Origin: Amphiduros pacificus
Lineage: Eukaryota > Annelida > Polychaeta > Phyllodocida > Hesionidae
Direction of reading: 5' to 3'
Length of the DNA: 64,000 bases
Assembly (NCBI GenBank): GCA_949316495.1
Contig: OX439000.1
Location: forward strand, 67,009,070-67,073,069
Every line of letters begins with the position of its first letter. Position 1 is the stretch's first letter. Positions 46,898 to 61,300 of the stretch are shown in pieces. A program made the position numbers and the translations under genes. Under the pieces are notes generated by a model, which saw only the letters and a program-made list of their open reading frames with translations, was not told the origin of the DNA and ran no database searches.

Positions 46898-46945
46898 ATG
46901 GCAGAGGCAGTAAGAGCTAGACCTAAAACGAAGAAGAAAACAAAG
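46898..46945 (+). CDS. Unnamed coiled-coil-type gene, exon 1
   Basis: Start codon in a strong context (AAAATGG). Sixteen codons give a basic MAEAVRARPKTKKKTK, then a GTAAAC donor. The intron is phase 0, like the next two. The lysine-rich end continues naturally into VKKTKDFVKEEKK of exon 2, which supports the join. Short basic first exons of this type are common in cytoplasmic coiled-coil proteins, but no name is offered. RNA evidence would settle the join. Confidence 0.65.
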
Positions 46946-48799
46946 GTAAACATCTTTAGATTCACTCATTCCTCCACATTTTGTGGATATCATCAATTAT
47001 AAGTTACCACTCTATTACGCGGTTATTAAACTTATTGTCACAATGGAATACATAGGTCATTTGTTTGAGACTGAAGTTTGGTATTTGCTGACGCAGATGG
47101 ATTGTTTATTATGAATTCACACTGCTAGCTGCAGACACCAGGCAGGAGAAGAGACAGAACAAATGTCAGTGGGATTTTCATGGTCAGTGACTCACTGATG
47201 TCATTGATTTGTTTAAAACAAGTTATTATAATTGCATTTATGTCGACTTTGGGAATTAGATCTCATTCGGTTACCTTCTTGGTCGACTAAACTGATAAGC
47301 TTGTATTTGAATTTTGGATTTAAAATTGTGGCCAGACCGATGACCCGAATTCTTCTATTTGGGAAATGCATAAGATTTTTTCCATCACACAAAGAGTATC
47401 AAAATAAATAACATTTTGATCAGGATCATTTTACAAAGCCTAAAATTCAGAGACTATATATGAGTGTTGCATGTCAGGAAAGTCTGTGTATTATGTAAAT
47501 TTATGTGAGAGACGGCAGCAGCACGGATGGTCTTTGGCTGACAGCTGTCATGTGACACAGTAGCAGCAGACAGAAATTCAATGAGGTTTTCACAGAGCTC
47601 ATCAAGATCAGTTCTTTTTAACTAATAATTGATTATTAACACCAATGATGAAGAGGAAAATGAAGAATAAGGTATTTTGTAATTTCTTGTATGTATTTGG
47701 CTAGAATGGGTGATTTCTTCTGTGAAGAAATGCCAGGCTGCTGAGCGAGATTAGCCTGTGAAGATTTACCAACCAAATTGAACCGGCTTCTTGTCTGGCA
47801 GAGAAATACACCCAAGTTGTTATTATATTTCTCATCCAGTTTATACTGTGTGTTTATAATCTCAGACTCTTACTCTTTTGGAACACAGACCAAGCTTAAT
47901 ATTTTATTTTACAAATTGTACCAAAAAAACTATCCAGCATTTGTATTGTAAAGATGATACAGTTTCATGAGGAAAACTGCCTCTGAAAATCCTGATATGG
48001 TCATACTGCATGTTAATGGGGGATTTGAGAAGCTTATGATTATGTTTTATCATTGAAAGGATTAATGTCATTATACACTGAACTAGTTTGTTCATGAAAA
48101 AAAGTTTTCTTTATTATTTGAAAATTTCATTCACAGGACCAAGTCACATGTATATAAACAATGTAAAAATTGGCATTTTCTTTTAAACGGTGAAGGTACC
48201 AACTGGATATTGGGGTATCAAATAACTGTTCTTGAGTGTTCAAGCTATTGTTGATTGAAAGTAGTTTTATATAACACATGACCCTTGGACATTATGATGC
48301 CATTTTACCCTGAGTTGACTCAGCTGGCTTCTGCAGAAATACGGGGAATATATTGACTTTGGCTGGTCCTGACTCACTAGATTGTTACCACAAAAGGAAT
48401 TGATCAGCCAGATTGGGATTCTAAAAGCTATCTTGTGCAAAATCGTACAAACTGAGTTTGCTGTTTATCATAGAATCTAAGCTGTATGTATTTCATAAGG
48501 CTTGTTATGTTTACAATAAGAAACTAATTTCATGTATATTTATATTTATCATTCATGTAGTTGACATTGAGTACATAAATGATTTCCCAAAAACCACAGC
48601 TTTTTGTGTTTATGTCATACAAAATATGAGTGATGCATTACCTTCACATCAAAACAGAACTCTCAAATAAAGTGATATAACTAATATTGTTTTCTAAAAT
48701 ATCACTGCTCAATGTGTTATGCAAATAATAGGTGATGTAATTCATAATTAAGATAACCAGGTATTTATACCAAAAATAATTGAATTTCTATGACCACAT

Positions 48800-51050
48800 T
48801 TTCTTTTCCAGATGTTAGTTGAATTATTCTCTTGAAAGTTGCTAAATCTATATTTAATTGAATATTATTTGGGATGGCATTCCAGATGTAGGCTCCATAA
48901 TATATGAAATTATTTGTATCATGTTTGATTTTTTTGTAGTTTGGTTGGATTAATATGCTTTCATCTCTGAGAGAATATGGCGTATCTTTTTATTTGAACA
49001 TTTCTATCAGAAAGGAAGGGTTTGCCTATGTGAAGCATAGCATCTGCAATGAGGGGAGAGCTTTTTGTCATTCTGTCTGACCTTGGAGTAATTACAAATT
49101 ACAAATGAATTGGGAATAAAATGTTTGTTTTTTCAGACAGATCATGGGCTTATAAATTTTATTTCTCTGCTCCAAATTTAAACGATTTTATGAAGACATT
49201 TGCAAATTCATGTCATATTTATGAAAAACTGTAGCAGGAATTTATAAATGCTATATCATAAACAATATTTTGTTTTTAAAAGTTTCAAAAAGGTAATATG
49301 GATAGTGAAATGGTTTTTAAAAACATGTATTAAAAAAAAGGTTTGGAATATTTTCTTTTTCTTTTTCTTTTTTCGAACAATTGTTATTAAAGCAATCATT
49401 GCATGATTGCAGGAATTAACAGATTTTATTTGAAATCATTTCGAGTGGTTGGTTTTGTAAGCCACAAAAGAACAACTATCCTGACCTTTTTAAAAAAAAT
49501 AAATAAATCAAAATGTGCTATGAAACACCATTAAAATATTGGTCAGTTTTATTTTTTTAAATATAAATATTGAATTTTCCATCATTCTGAAGTCGGCAAC
49601 TATGATTGGATTAAAGGATTTTGAATCCATTGTGTAAGACGATGCATTGCCATTGCATGACACCATAGCTCCTATAACGGGCATCACGCCTCCATTCATA
49701 ATTACTCCAAGGTCTGGCCATCATCTTTGAAATCCTTCTCTGAAACTACTGGTCGAAGATCTTAGCTATTGGTAGGTAAGATGTTGTGTTTTCATGGGAC
49801 CAATTCTATCTCTAGATATTTCATTAGGCCCAGAATTTTCTCCATCTTTTTGATAATTTTTTGAAAAAATCTAATCACTATCACTGAGTTGTCACGAAGG
49901 GTGTCATTTTGGATTACCAGCCAGTGAGAATCAAGATAGCAAATTCCATGTGTAATGTGCATTTTGATTGGATGAAATTATCTGCTGAAGTCTGCTCTGG
50001 GAAAAGATTTAAATGATTATTTAATGGAGCAGTTTGCAGATATTTCCAGAAAATATTCACAGACATTGTAAAAAAAAATAATGATCAGCATAGGTCTATG
50101 TTTATGACTTTGGAACACTTCATTGATTCTATGAAGGTGTAAATGATCAAAAAATACTTTTAATATCAGCATTGGTGATGTGTTTATAAATGTGTACATT
50201 AAAGAGGAAACTCAGTCCTCTTGCTTAGATTTTTTTTCCATTTTGTGTGTTTGTGATGAGCCATCAAAGTGCTTTACAATTAGGCAGTATTTGAAATATA
50301 CTGAAATGAAGATTCCATAAGTTGCCCTGTTCTCCTTGTCTCTCAAAATTTTCTTAAATCTGTTCATTACGTTGAGTTGCTGGATGCTTTTATACACAGG
50401 TTGTTTACATGGACATCACATGTTAATTTTTCATCAGTTGTTATCCTGAGGAGCTTTTCATAAGTTAATCTTTCAATGTGGGTTCAATCTATGTCCAGGA
50501 AGTCACTTAACATTTACTGATTTCTTAAACATTGCTACCCTACATAACAGGACCTCTCTGTCATATCAGTCCCTGCCTCCAAAGGTATAAAACTACACAC
50601 AGGATCAGTCGCAAGATCAGCATTCATTAAATCTGGCTGTCTATGATTGGTAAAAGAATATAAATAGATCTGTTTTGGTCAGGCACCTGATTACAGGTAT
50701 AGCTATAGGTCAATTTAGATTGGGTGATATTTTGGTGAGTGAAGAAAGTCTTTTGAACTTGGAGAATACCAAATTTCGAATAGTATCATATATTTTGTGT
50801 ATTTGCTTAGCATGTTCTTATCAGCATAATTCACCAACCCACACAATTCCATAAACTAAACAGATCATTTATGGAAATGTTGAATGAAGAGTAAAGGTCC
50901 AGGACAGGAACCTTGAGGTTCACCTTTAGTTTTTGGATGCACTTACTTCTGCAGTCTGACATTTTTACCCATTGTAATCGAACAGAGGGATAGCTAATCA
51001 TGCTTTTATGCATTATCATGGGAGGCCACATGCTTTTGATGTATATATCA
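48800..51050 (-). pseudogene. Decayed antisense LINE in intron 1 of the 46,898 gene
   Basis: Minus-strand pieces appear in the order expected of a CR1/Jockey-type reverse transcriptase. RLQWVKMSDCRSKC at about 50,985-50,945 is followed by a motif-B-like GEPQGS...PLLFNISINDLF around 50,920-50,870 and a YAD-type motif C around 50,830. A thumb-like VMNRFKKILRDKENRATYG lies at 50,370-50,310, and WNAIPNNIQLNIDLATFKR near 48,880-48,815 is the family's typical C-terminus. The frames are broken many times and parts are missing, so this is an old copy. It lies in reverse orientation to the host gene. Confidence 0.75.
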
Positions 51051-51320
51051 ATTAACAGTGTGGTGTGCAGTCAAGGGCCTTATATACAGCCATTAAAGCT
51101 ATGTCACCAATTGTAGCCTGATTTACAGAAAATCATATGATATCCCTTAGAAATATCCAGGTGAAATATTTGCAAGGACATAGACTTACCTTGTTCTACA
51201 ACATGGGCCTGACCATAATAGATGTCCAAACTGTTCATTAATGTTGACCGTGGTTTGCTCAATTTAAGTTATAAGCAAAACTTTCTCATTGAGATATCAT
51301 TTCTTTTTATATGTTTGCAG

Positions 51321-52502
51321 GTCAAAAAGACCAAAGATTTCGTAAAGGAAGAAAAAAAAGTAGCAGATGAGGAAGACAAAGGGCATTTTATGTCGAGTCA
51401 TGGTCTGTATCAGCGCCAAGGAAGTGAGGAAGAAAAGGGAATAAAGGAGGCAAACCTGGCTGAACAACCACTCAAAGATGCAGATGAGCACAATCAAAGA
51501 ATAAAGGAATCTGACTCGGAACAGTCTGTAGGCTCTGATGAGACAGATCTGAAAAGAGAAGGTATTGGAATAGAATCTGTAGAGACAAAAGAAATATTAG
51601 ATTATAAAGATGACAGAGATCTCAGTGATAAAGTCACCACTGAGCTATCAGAAGAGAAAAATAAACCCCTTTGTGATTCAAAGGAAGAAGCTGACACTGA
51701 AATAAAGGAAATTGCTGTTGAAAATCCTGCAGATATAGTAGAAAATATGATAAGGTCCAGATGTAGCCAAGAAGAGGATGGATCAGTTATACAGGCAAAT
51801 CAGATTATAGAAAGTTCAAATGAAATAATAGAGACAATAAAACATGACAACCGAGAGGCAGATTTGATTGAAGCGGGATCCTTGTACCCTGATATAAGTA
51901 GTCTTGCGATCTCAGACTTTAATTATGAAAATATCAGCCATCAACAGGTTGATATAAAAGAGAGAGGACATGAAGAAATTGATGATATCCAAAATGAAGA
52001 AATTATGGGTATGCAGAGTGCAGTGCAGTCTGAGGCAGATGGGCAGCTTACTGCTGGAGACCAATCAGAGATTGAGAATGAGCATATCAAGCAAGACATG
52101 AGCCAATCAGAAACAGCTAAGATCATAGAGGATGTGGTAGAGGTGGACAATCCTGGAAAAACAGAATTTGAGGCCGAGGTAGTTGTAACAGAGGCTCAGG
52201 TTATGAGCACAAGCTTGCCTGAGCTGCAAACATTGGATGATGCAAGCTTTGGGGATGTAGAGAGTCTTGGAGAACCTGTGGAAATAGTAGCCGTACCTGA
52301 AGATACAGAAGAAACTCTCCAGGAATCGGAAGTATCTGGACCTCAGACCCAAGAGTCACAAGAAGAAACCATACCCAAAGTTCCACTGCAGGATAATGAA
52401 CCAGAAGGTGCCATCAAACCATTCACTGAGAAGCAATTAAAGAGTCTTTATTATAATGCAGAACTTGAGGGCTTGGAATCATATGTTGATGACTTTTTAA
52501 AG
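51321..52502 (+). CDS. Unnamed coiled-coil-type gene, exon 2 (long acidic exon)
   Basis: Acceptor TTTGCAG at 51,314-51,320, donor GTATGTAC from 52,503; 394 codons, phase 0 at both ends. The peptide is very rich in Glu, Asp, Ser and Lys with no hydrophobic core for ~350 residues, so it is probably disordered. EEKKVADEEDK and DSEQSVGSDETD are typical stretches. Near the end the character changes: FTEKQLKSLYYNAELEGLES and then YVDDFLK look like the start of a helical, structured region that continues in exon 3. No domain is recognised. The exon is intact over nearly 1.2 kb, which argues for a real gene. The open frame upstream of 51,321 is intronic read-through. Confidence 0.75.
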
Positions 52503-55500
52503 GTATGTACAGAGTTATATTGAGATATTCATATCATCACTTATCAGATTTTGATCACTTAAATCAGAGATATTTATACAGAGATTGGAAAGAGCAGGTC
52601 TGCCACTAGGTGTCAGCGACGTGCACCATCCAACTCTCACATGGTCTTGCACAATCATTTTTGCAAAAATTACAAAATAGACCTCCATCTAAATGCTATA
52701 ACACAGTACCTTTATAATCTACGATGATAACATGGTCCATTTGTACAAAAAACAGTGAAAATTCTGTTGACAAGCAGGCCAAATGGCCCCATGTGGGAAA
52801 CAGGAAGTGGCAACGTCGGCACCACCACGAGATCGGTTCACCTGAGCAATAATGCAGAACTTAAGCTTGTTTCCAATCTCTGTTTCAAATGTCTTTGCTT
52901 AAATGTAATGCATAAAAATTGGGTTGGTATATTTTACACATTTTAGCGTGTACAAATTGAAAATTCTTTTGATTATATATTGGAAAAATTTTAAAGACAA
53001 GATACACAACAGATTTTTTTCTAATATGTTTCAAATCATGCATGCATATATGCACATAAGATTTTAAGCTTTTCAAATACAGTGTTCTCGTGATCTTAAT
53101 GGGAGATAACTTTCTATGTGGAAAGGTATTCTGGTCCTCAAGCATTGAGCATCAGATAGAATCCAAACATAAACAGTTCTCTAGTTTAAGCCCACCTCTC
53201 TGATGCTGTTCTATAAATATGCATACCATTTAGATAGATTCATTGCATTCTTGTGGTAATTCGGCCATGTTTGGCTTGGCCTGCAGTGGATCTGCAGGGA
53301 GGGCAAACTCCAAATTCTGCCACTATCCAAATCCAATTTGTTTGTAGATCTGCTACAGCCACTAGCTTTTGTCAACTATAAATCTGAATACCCTGTTGAA
53401 ATTGTTAAATGTATAGAATGTACAATCAAAAATATTATAATTTTGAGAAAAAAAAAACTGCTTTGGTGCAAATAGGATTTCGTTTCAGCACTGGCGACAG
53501 ATATATTTGTGGAGAGTGCCAGGCAGATTGACCTTTTTGTTCACTTCCCATCAAAGGTGAAATTAGGTTCAACTCCATCAGAACACAGTCACCGATACCA
53601 GTGCACTGTTTGTATTAATCTACCAAAATGGGAAAGAGCTCAAGTGGCCATTTCCAATATTGATATGAAAGTGTTTGGTATATATATCTTACACATATGT
53701 ACAAAAAAGTATGAATGATCTGACTTTTAATAAATGGGATGCAGAATTTTATCTTTATTTTTTTAAATTATAGATTTAAAATAAAGTTAGTATTGAAAAC
53801 ATTGAAAAAAGGTTTTGTCTGTGGAAGTAAAATAAGGCACCTCAGAAGAAAGGACTCAGAATGGGCCAAGGAAGCTGCAAAACCAGAAAGCTATTTTCAG
53901 GCAGGGCTTTGCACATGTATCACAGTAATAAATGCCAGTCTGGCTTTTCTTGTGCTGGTTGAGAGGAAGCCCCCACAAAGAATGAGTAAATACCAGTCTA
54001 GCTATTGAGGGCATGGCTTTTATTTGGTGAGTTCTATGCACTGAATGAATATATATGTTGGTTGCTCTGCCTGTTGCAGAGTGAGTGATTGAGCATGTGG
54101 CATGCTGATATGGGCAGGAGACATGTCGCCATTGATCACAATCATCTGTCATGTCAGTTCTTGTCAGCAGGCTTCTACATTCACAGAGAGTAGTTTGCCA
54201 AGGATTACACGTGGGATTTCCTAAAACAGGCATCTGCTGCAAAATTGACAGTTTATGTTCACACATATCATTTGGAATTAAAATTCCTAGAATGACTTGC
54301 AGTATAAATGTCTCTGTGTCACATTAAAATTGAACATGGAGAATGATTTGAAATTCTGTAAAGCCATTTGAAAAGGCTGCTGTTATTTTGCTAAGATGTC
54401 AAGATATTGTTTCATTCCAAACTGTGAGTCTTTTATGACATGTGTTAATATCTCAGAAAGTTGTTCCTGTTGCCACTGATAAAGCATTGCTTCAGGAACA
54501 ACTCACGATTGATAATCAAAAAAATCAACATAAAAAGAATTGTTTTATTTCACAGGATTTTGACACCTTGATTTCAGAATCAAACCATGAAATCCCATAA
54601 GTCCTTGTAATCACAACTAAAGATAAAGATAAAGATAATTTTATTTTCCATCGATCATTTGAACAAAAAACATTAGCTTACAGCTAGTTATCGATGACAA
54701 CATAAGAGAAATATTTACAATATTTACAACATACTGTGCTTTTTGGCACAGTGGACAAATTTTAGACATACTAAAAGGTTATTCTTAGTAGTTTCCATGT
54801 CAAACAGTGTAATAAATGTGGCATTTCATAAAATACAAACATAATATCATACATCGTAACTTCTTCCCTAACGATACTCCTGATGCCGACACTTCACTTT
54901 GTGCAAAAAATGCATGCTTATTGATCTCATGGTTTGAATTAATACTGCAGCCTATGCCTTTACTAAAGAAACATTCTGAGAGTCTTAGGCTTCACTTGAA
55001 TCTTGATAGTAACTAAATGTACAAGATAATGATTGTACCTTATTCTGCGATATTGTAAAAGACAGGGATTATTACATCACACGAGACATATAATTTAGGG
55101 AAGAATGATTCATATATCACCTAAGTGAAGGAAGATAGCATAATAGTAATAAATGATTTTTCACTTTGCATTGTCAGGGACCAGAATTAAACAGTTTTAG
55201 GAATGTCCCTTGAAAAAAAATTAAAATGTTCCAGCTTCATGATTTATCTTCCAAATGCTAGAGTAAAGTCTGATCTTTACCAACAAGTAATTCAGAATTA
55301 TATGAACTCTGCATTACTGAATTTTACCATGACCTGAAGGAATCACTTTCATCTTATAGATATTACACATTTTATTCAAGAACAATATTTATTTTTAATG
55401 TCTCTTCTTTGCTATTTGCTTACATGCTTAATCATATAAATGGTATCAATTAGATAATTGCAAGTAGCATATCTTAGTAAGTGAACAGACCTCTATGACC

Positions 55501-58189
55501 TTACAGTGCAGGAATATTGTCTGAATCAACTGAGACACAGATATAGGTGTGCTGCACTAATTAGCCAGTTGTGCTTAGAGCCAATGTGTATTGTATCATT
55601 ACAGCAACAGGTAGTTAGTTGAGTGTAGCACACTCCTTATGCTGGCAGTAGCTGCTGCTGCTTCTGCTGGTTTGAAGCCCACATCTGACCTGTATTGCTC
55701 TAGCCATAGTAAACATATACAGCATGGCCCATCACTTGCTAAATCACCACATGTAGAAGCCAGGCTGTAAGCTGCTGCTTCAAGTCACAATTTAATCTTT
55801 TCGTTTATATTTGAGTTGGTGTTTCAAAAATTTCGATTTGGTGCTGAATTTTGAATTTATTATTGGATGTGTTACAGTATAATTCTAAGATTAGTCATGT
55901 AGACAGCCATTTTTGCTGTTACTATATTTCAAAAAGTGCTCATTTTTCTTATAACCAAAATGATGATTTATCTCAAAATTATTTTTCTTGTTCATCTTGT
56001 ATTTTTCTTGTTTGTATAAACATATCATCTAAATCTATTATGCTTTACAATATATGTTTATATTATTATTATTATTTTTTTTGTCATTAGAATTAGCCAT
56101 AGACATTTGTTGATTGACTCTATTCCTCCATTCATGCTGTCATAATATTTGATCATTTCATTACTATTTACATTATTATGTCCCATCAGAGAAGCAGGCA
56201 TGTTAGTATTGCAGCATTTTGTTAGTGGAAGTGGAAATTCTTATTTATGAACACTGCAAATAAGCACTTTTTGTTTGCACCTTTGCAACTTTCCAGACAA
56301 AATGCAGTCCCTGCCTTTGTTGAGTATTACTTTCAAAAATTTTAATTATTAAACAACAAAGATATTCCACCTGAAAATAGACAGGTCTCAAGTGGTGTTC
56401 ATACAAAGCACATTTATTCTGCACTCTTCTGCTCATCACTTCAGGTTTTCATAATGTTGTCAACATCTGATGTACAACATGGTTTTTGCATTGTTAAATT
56501 GTAATTTTCTTTGCCTTATGTGTAACATACAGTTATAAAAAAAAACGATGGACTTTTATGCACACATCTTGACATCACTGAAACCCAACATCTTTTATAC
56601 CTTGAGTTTGACATATCAAGGGCCATTAAATCAGCAACTGTTCAACAGAGTCGCAACTGTCCAAAATCATGTGAGCAATTTCCTAAAACAGAATTATACA
56701 AAACATGTCAGTGTTCTTAATTTTGTTTAACGATTACTAATAAGTTTTCCAAGGTTTTAATATCCCAGGTTCAAACACATTGATAAATTCATTGCTAAAT
56801 AGGAATAAATCCATATGGTTGCAATAAATGAATACACAACGATTGCATGATCAAAGAGAAGTTGGGTCCACACTGGTAATGGAGGCATGTGTAATGCTCA
56901 TATATAGATGTATGATTCAGTACAAATGTGTTGATCAGTTTGTGAGGTGGGTTTAAGGCCGTGGAGGAAGTGGGCTGCCAGCCAACCCTGCACCAACACT
57001 CTAGTATTCTTGTCTCTGGATACATCTTGCAGTGGCTCGGCTGCTATTGTCTCTTAGTCCATTACCTGTGCTGAATGGGTAATTACCACAGACAAAATAT
57101 TGCAACCAATACAACCTCAGTTACATCACTATTGGAGTCAGTTTCAGCATTTATTTCTTGGTCTCATATCAAGGTACTAATTACTTTGAAAATTACTAAA
57201 TTTCCTTCATAGGAGAACAGCTATTTTATATATAACATAGATTTTTTTAAATTTCATGCCATGTTTTGAGATGGAAAATGGTTAATCATGTGGGAAAGAT
57301 TTCAGGTGGGATAAATATGCTCCCACACAGATTTATATAACAGTTAAGTTTATTTTGCTAAAAAGAGAAGTTCTATCTGGAGGCGTAGGTTGCTTTGATA
57401 TATGGAAATATGAGAAGAGGAAGCAGTGGGTTCATAAAACAACAGTTGTGACACTGGATGTGATTTGGAATGTAGCCAATGTTTTCGCTTGAATATATAG
57501 ATATGATATAATCCCACCGTTTCATGACAGAATATGTTCTTTTATGATTTATTCAAAGCCAACATGAGTTTAACAGAAGAACATGTGAGTGCAATGTTCA
57601 GACAAACCGATCTCTAAAGTTGCTTCTGATGGAAGGATCTCACTCCTCCTTTGGAGTCTTGAAATATTTCCACTAATACAATAGAAAAGGAAACTAAAAA
57701 AGATATAAGGAAAATATAAGAAAAAAATACATCATCACAAACTCATTGAGGAAAGAGCAAGGTATAAAACATATACCATACACATGTACTGTCTATATTG
57801 TCCTATTCTCCCTGCCTTCTCTTGGTGAAAGAACTCTGGCTGGAAACATTAGTAAATGTTCATCAAATTTGACATTTATAATATATTATTGATATTATTG
57901 ATATTACTGAGATGGAAAAGTGTAGACAGTCATCAGCAGCTTTAATGAAACCCTACAACAACTATCATTAATTTATGTAAAAGATAGATGAATATCTGCT
58001 TTTATTTTATTGTGATATATTTTATATCAGGGAATGAACTTTTTGTAAATGTTAATATTCCTATTAAATAATCATCATATTGCAGTATTTCATTCATTCA
58101 AATTATATTTTCACATCAAATTCACACATCATTATTTTTTTCTTGATTTCCAAATAACTTTTTAACATTCTTTGGTTCAATATTTTCAG
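52503..58189. other. Intron 2 of the 46,898 gene
   Basis: About 5.7 kb between exons 2 and 3. It contains an (AAAGAT)n-like short tandem at 54,619-54,638. An acceptor/donor-bounded 68-nt stretch at 53,489-53,556 would break the frame if included. I saw no other coding or mobile feature that I could support. Confidence 0.5.
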
Positions 58190-58354
58190 CATGTGAACCA
58201 GGACAAGACAGAGTTCTATGAGCTAGTGCTGAACTACTACAGAGCACGGAATAATCTTGTAAATGCAGAGCAAGATGTGGAGACGCTCCGTGGCGATTGT
58301 GACCGCTACCTTGACATGGTGTGGACAACAAACCAATCCTCTGTCACCGTTACG
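58190..58354 (+). CDS. Unnamed coiled-coil-type gene, exon 3
   Basis: Acceptor ATTTTCAG ends at 58,189; donor GTAAGC begins at 58,355; 55 codons, phase 0. The peptide begins HVNQDKTEFYELVLNYYRAR and continues NNLVNAEQDVETLRGDCDRY. It has heptad-like hydrophobic spacing and a Tyr/Leu-rich start, so a coiled coil or helical bundle is likely. It follows directly from YVDDFLK of exon 2. The last residues (SSVTVT) end at the donor, so the protein continues in exons beyond this point, which I did not find in the remaining 5.6 kb. Confidence 0.72.
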
Positions 58355-61300
58355 GTAAGCTTAATATACCTCATAAAATATGTTCTTCACTTTTTAAGAA
58401 TTTTTTTCTCATGTGTATCTATCTGAAAATGTCAGCTTTGTCGTTTTCTTTGGTACAAAAATATTGGTTTTGTATTGTTTTGTGAAAGAATATTGTAGTC
58501 TCTTTGTATAGTTGATAAATAGAGTTAACCTCTAACAGAGGTTGGCCAACTTTGTTCATTGTTAAAACTACAAAGTGTTTATTTAATAAATGACAGATAA
58601 TCCCTAGTATATTTGGAACTGTATCTGAAAAAGTCTGGTCACTCCCAGGTTGGTGACAGCAATAAGTTTATATTGTGTATAAAATGAGCAGATCAAGGGT
58701 ATCTCTTTTGCATATTATATTTTCCCAGCTACACTATATCATGTAACGTGCCAGACTCCACGTTTCACAAAGGTCATCAGACTCGCCACAATTGTGTAAA
58801 CACAGACGAATCAAGAACAACCTGACCACGATGAACAAAGCATTGTTATGCAGATACCAACCTCCAACCGGAAGGAGAATGATCTGTGGAACACGCTTGA
58901 CATACTAATTCCTGTACAAGCATTAGACCAAGTTATATCCACCAACATGCAGGAGCTCCAGTAATTTTATGATAAGCTCCAGTTATACACAATGAATATT
59001 TGAATTTCACATTACACCTGCTATTTTTAAAAATGAGACAGTAATGATTAAGATAAGTCATGCAGAATAAGATCAGCAATGATAAACAAGAAAAAGTAGT
59101 CCTTCACATGTAATGTGGATGGGAAAAATTTTAACAAATAAAACAAAAATTACAACAAACAAAACAAAAATAAATGAATAAACACAAAATGAAACAATCA
59201 TTGCAAACTTATGGGGGAGGTGAAATTATCTTTGTTCATCTTTTAAAAACATTTAATTTGGTATATGAACAAAAATTCTTGTACAACCCGTATGCAAAGT
59301 TGTGCCTTTTCAGTCTCGATCATGTAAGTTCCTCTAATATCGCTCAAGCGCTAACACAAATCATCGATCTGATTTTTGCTTGTCATTTCTGTTCTAATTG
59401 TCCGATTTACACCAAATTTGAACTAAATCTACTCAGAATTCCATGCTCTATTGATTAAAAGGTATAACGCAAGCAATATTATTTGATAATTTAGCACAGC
59501 GATGGGCGATGACGATGTTGTCATCATAAACTTTTTGTCATCACGCACTTCATCTTTATATACATGTTAAAAGCATATATTCATATGCGTGCGCATGTAC
59601 ATGTAAGAACCTATCGCATGCTCACAACGAACACTCCACAGTGGTGTCAGTAGCCTGAACAATATTGACCACAGAAAAAGCTGAATCCACAGCAAATGAC
59701 TACATGTTGTCTATGATAGTACCGATCACAAAATAACTATCAGCAATAGGAACCATCTGTCTGCAATCTGTCTGCAATCATTGGCAAAAAAGGAACCATC
59801 TGTGTGTGTTACAAAATTCTGAAGTAAATGCAAGTTTTAGATTAAATAGCTAAATAATTTTCTCTGCATTATTATATTTAATGCAGATTTTAATGCAGAT
59901 ACTGAATGAAGGGGCTCAGAAGCCTTGTTGAATCGCATAAAATTGCAATAGGTATATGTCTGGCAGCCTTTAGTTTGAATGAGAGTTGCTTTCTCATTTG
60001 CAATGATAAAAGACCTGTGAAGCACAGCAATTAACATGGGTGGCAAGCAAGATAGACTGGTATGATTTAATGATGAGGGGCTGGTATCCTGGCTCACAGA
60101 GACTTTCTTGCCTGTCATTTGTCTTCAGTTGTAAAATGTGCCCCTGGAGACTGAGTTTGAGTGCAACTGGTGGTTTGTTTCCTGCTGATTATACCAAGCT
60201 TATCCCTCTCATATTTCACATGGCTTGTGCTACCCTCCCCAATGTGCATAATTTTTAGTCAATGTATAACTTGCACGGGAACACGTCAAAATCAAATTTA
60301 AATATTGAGTTCTCTTATCAAGTAGCCTAGGGTGAGAGAGTTTTTGACACAATTTATTAAACACCCTTTTCGGAGAGCACACAAAATGGAAACATGTGTG
60401 AAAAATATTCAAAGTGCTTCATCTCTTCCTTCTGGTACTATTGCAGTGTTCCATAGTAATGGTGTAGATACCACCGATATGTGGGGGAAATATTTATAAT
60501 ATCTTTATTCCCACATGGACTAACATGGCATTTACAATGTAGAGAGTTCAGTCTTAGTTAAAAATGCAAATATGATGTTTAATAAAAACACTAAAACACA
60601 AATATTCAGTTTACATTACAAAAACTCCAAAACACAAATATTCAGTTTACGTTACTGCCTAACTCCAGATTCCAACTTTTGCCATGATTGAAATGACCAA
60701 CCATGGCAATCCTCACATGCATCATCAGTATAGGTAATTTTAATTGCTCAAGCATTTTGCAGAAATAAAGATCAAATGAAATTCTGCATTATCAAGCGTT
60801 GTTGACATATAAAGCGGGAGTTGACATGTGTGTGATAGAACAGGTGCATTGCAATAATTTATTTTCATTTATTAGTCTGAATATATTGTAGAAGACATTG
60901 TGGCTGTCATAAAATGCAAGAAATTGTTGGGATTCTTTAGGATATGTTTAGGCAATAATGGTAGTGTTAGGTGACTCCAATCCATTGACAAACAATAGTG
61001 TCTTCCCTGTTTGGTGTTTTGTTGAATATTTGTTCAGTTATAAAATCAGTATTGTGATGAGTTTTCAGTAGATCAAAACATGAAATCGAAAAACTTCAGA
61101 ATAACCATTCTTAGTGAACCATATTGGCCATATAGTTGATGAGAGTAGAAAATGGCTAATGGCAGCATGAGTAATGGTGGTAGTATTATTGTGTACATTG
61201 GCTGGCGGTGTGCAGGTGCAGCAGCCATGGTTCTGTAAGGACAAAGCTTTGCATGACATAGTTTTGTCAGAGAGGAAGAGGGTGGCACCTGTAGGGGAGT

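Noticed and set aside
53489-53556. Short stretch with splice-like borders and weak resemblance to part of Mediator subunit 21
   Set aside because: The 68-nt length would break the frame of the host gene. The resemblance covers fewer than 20 residues and needs a gap. Upstream stop close by. Probably chance or a tiny remnant.
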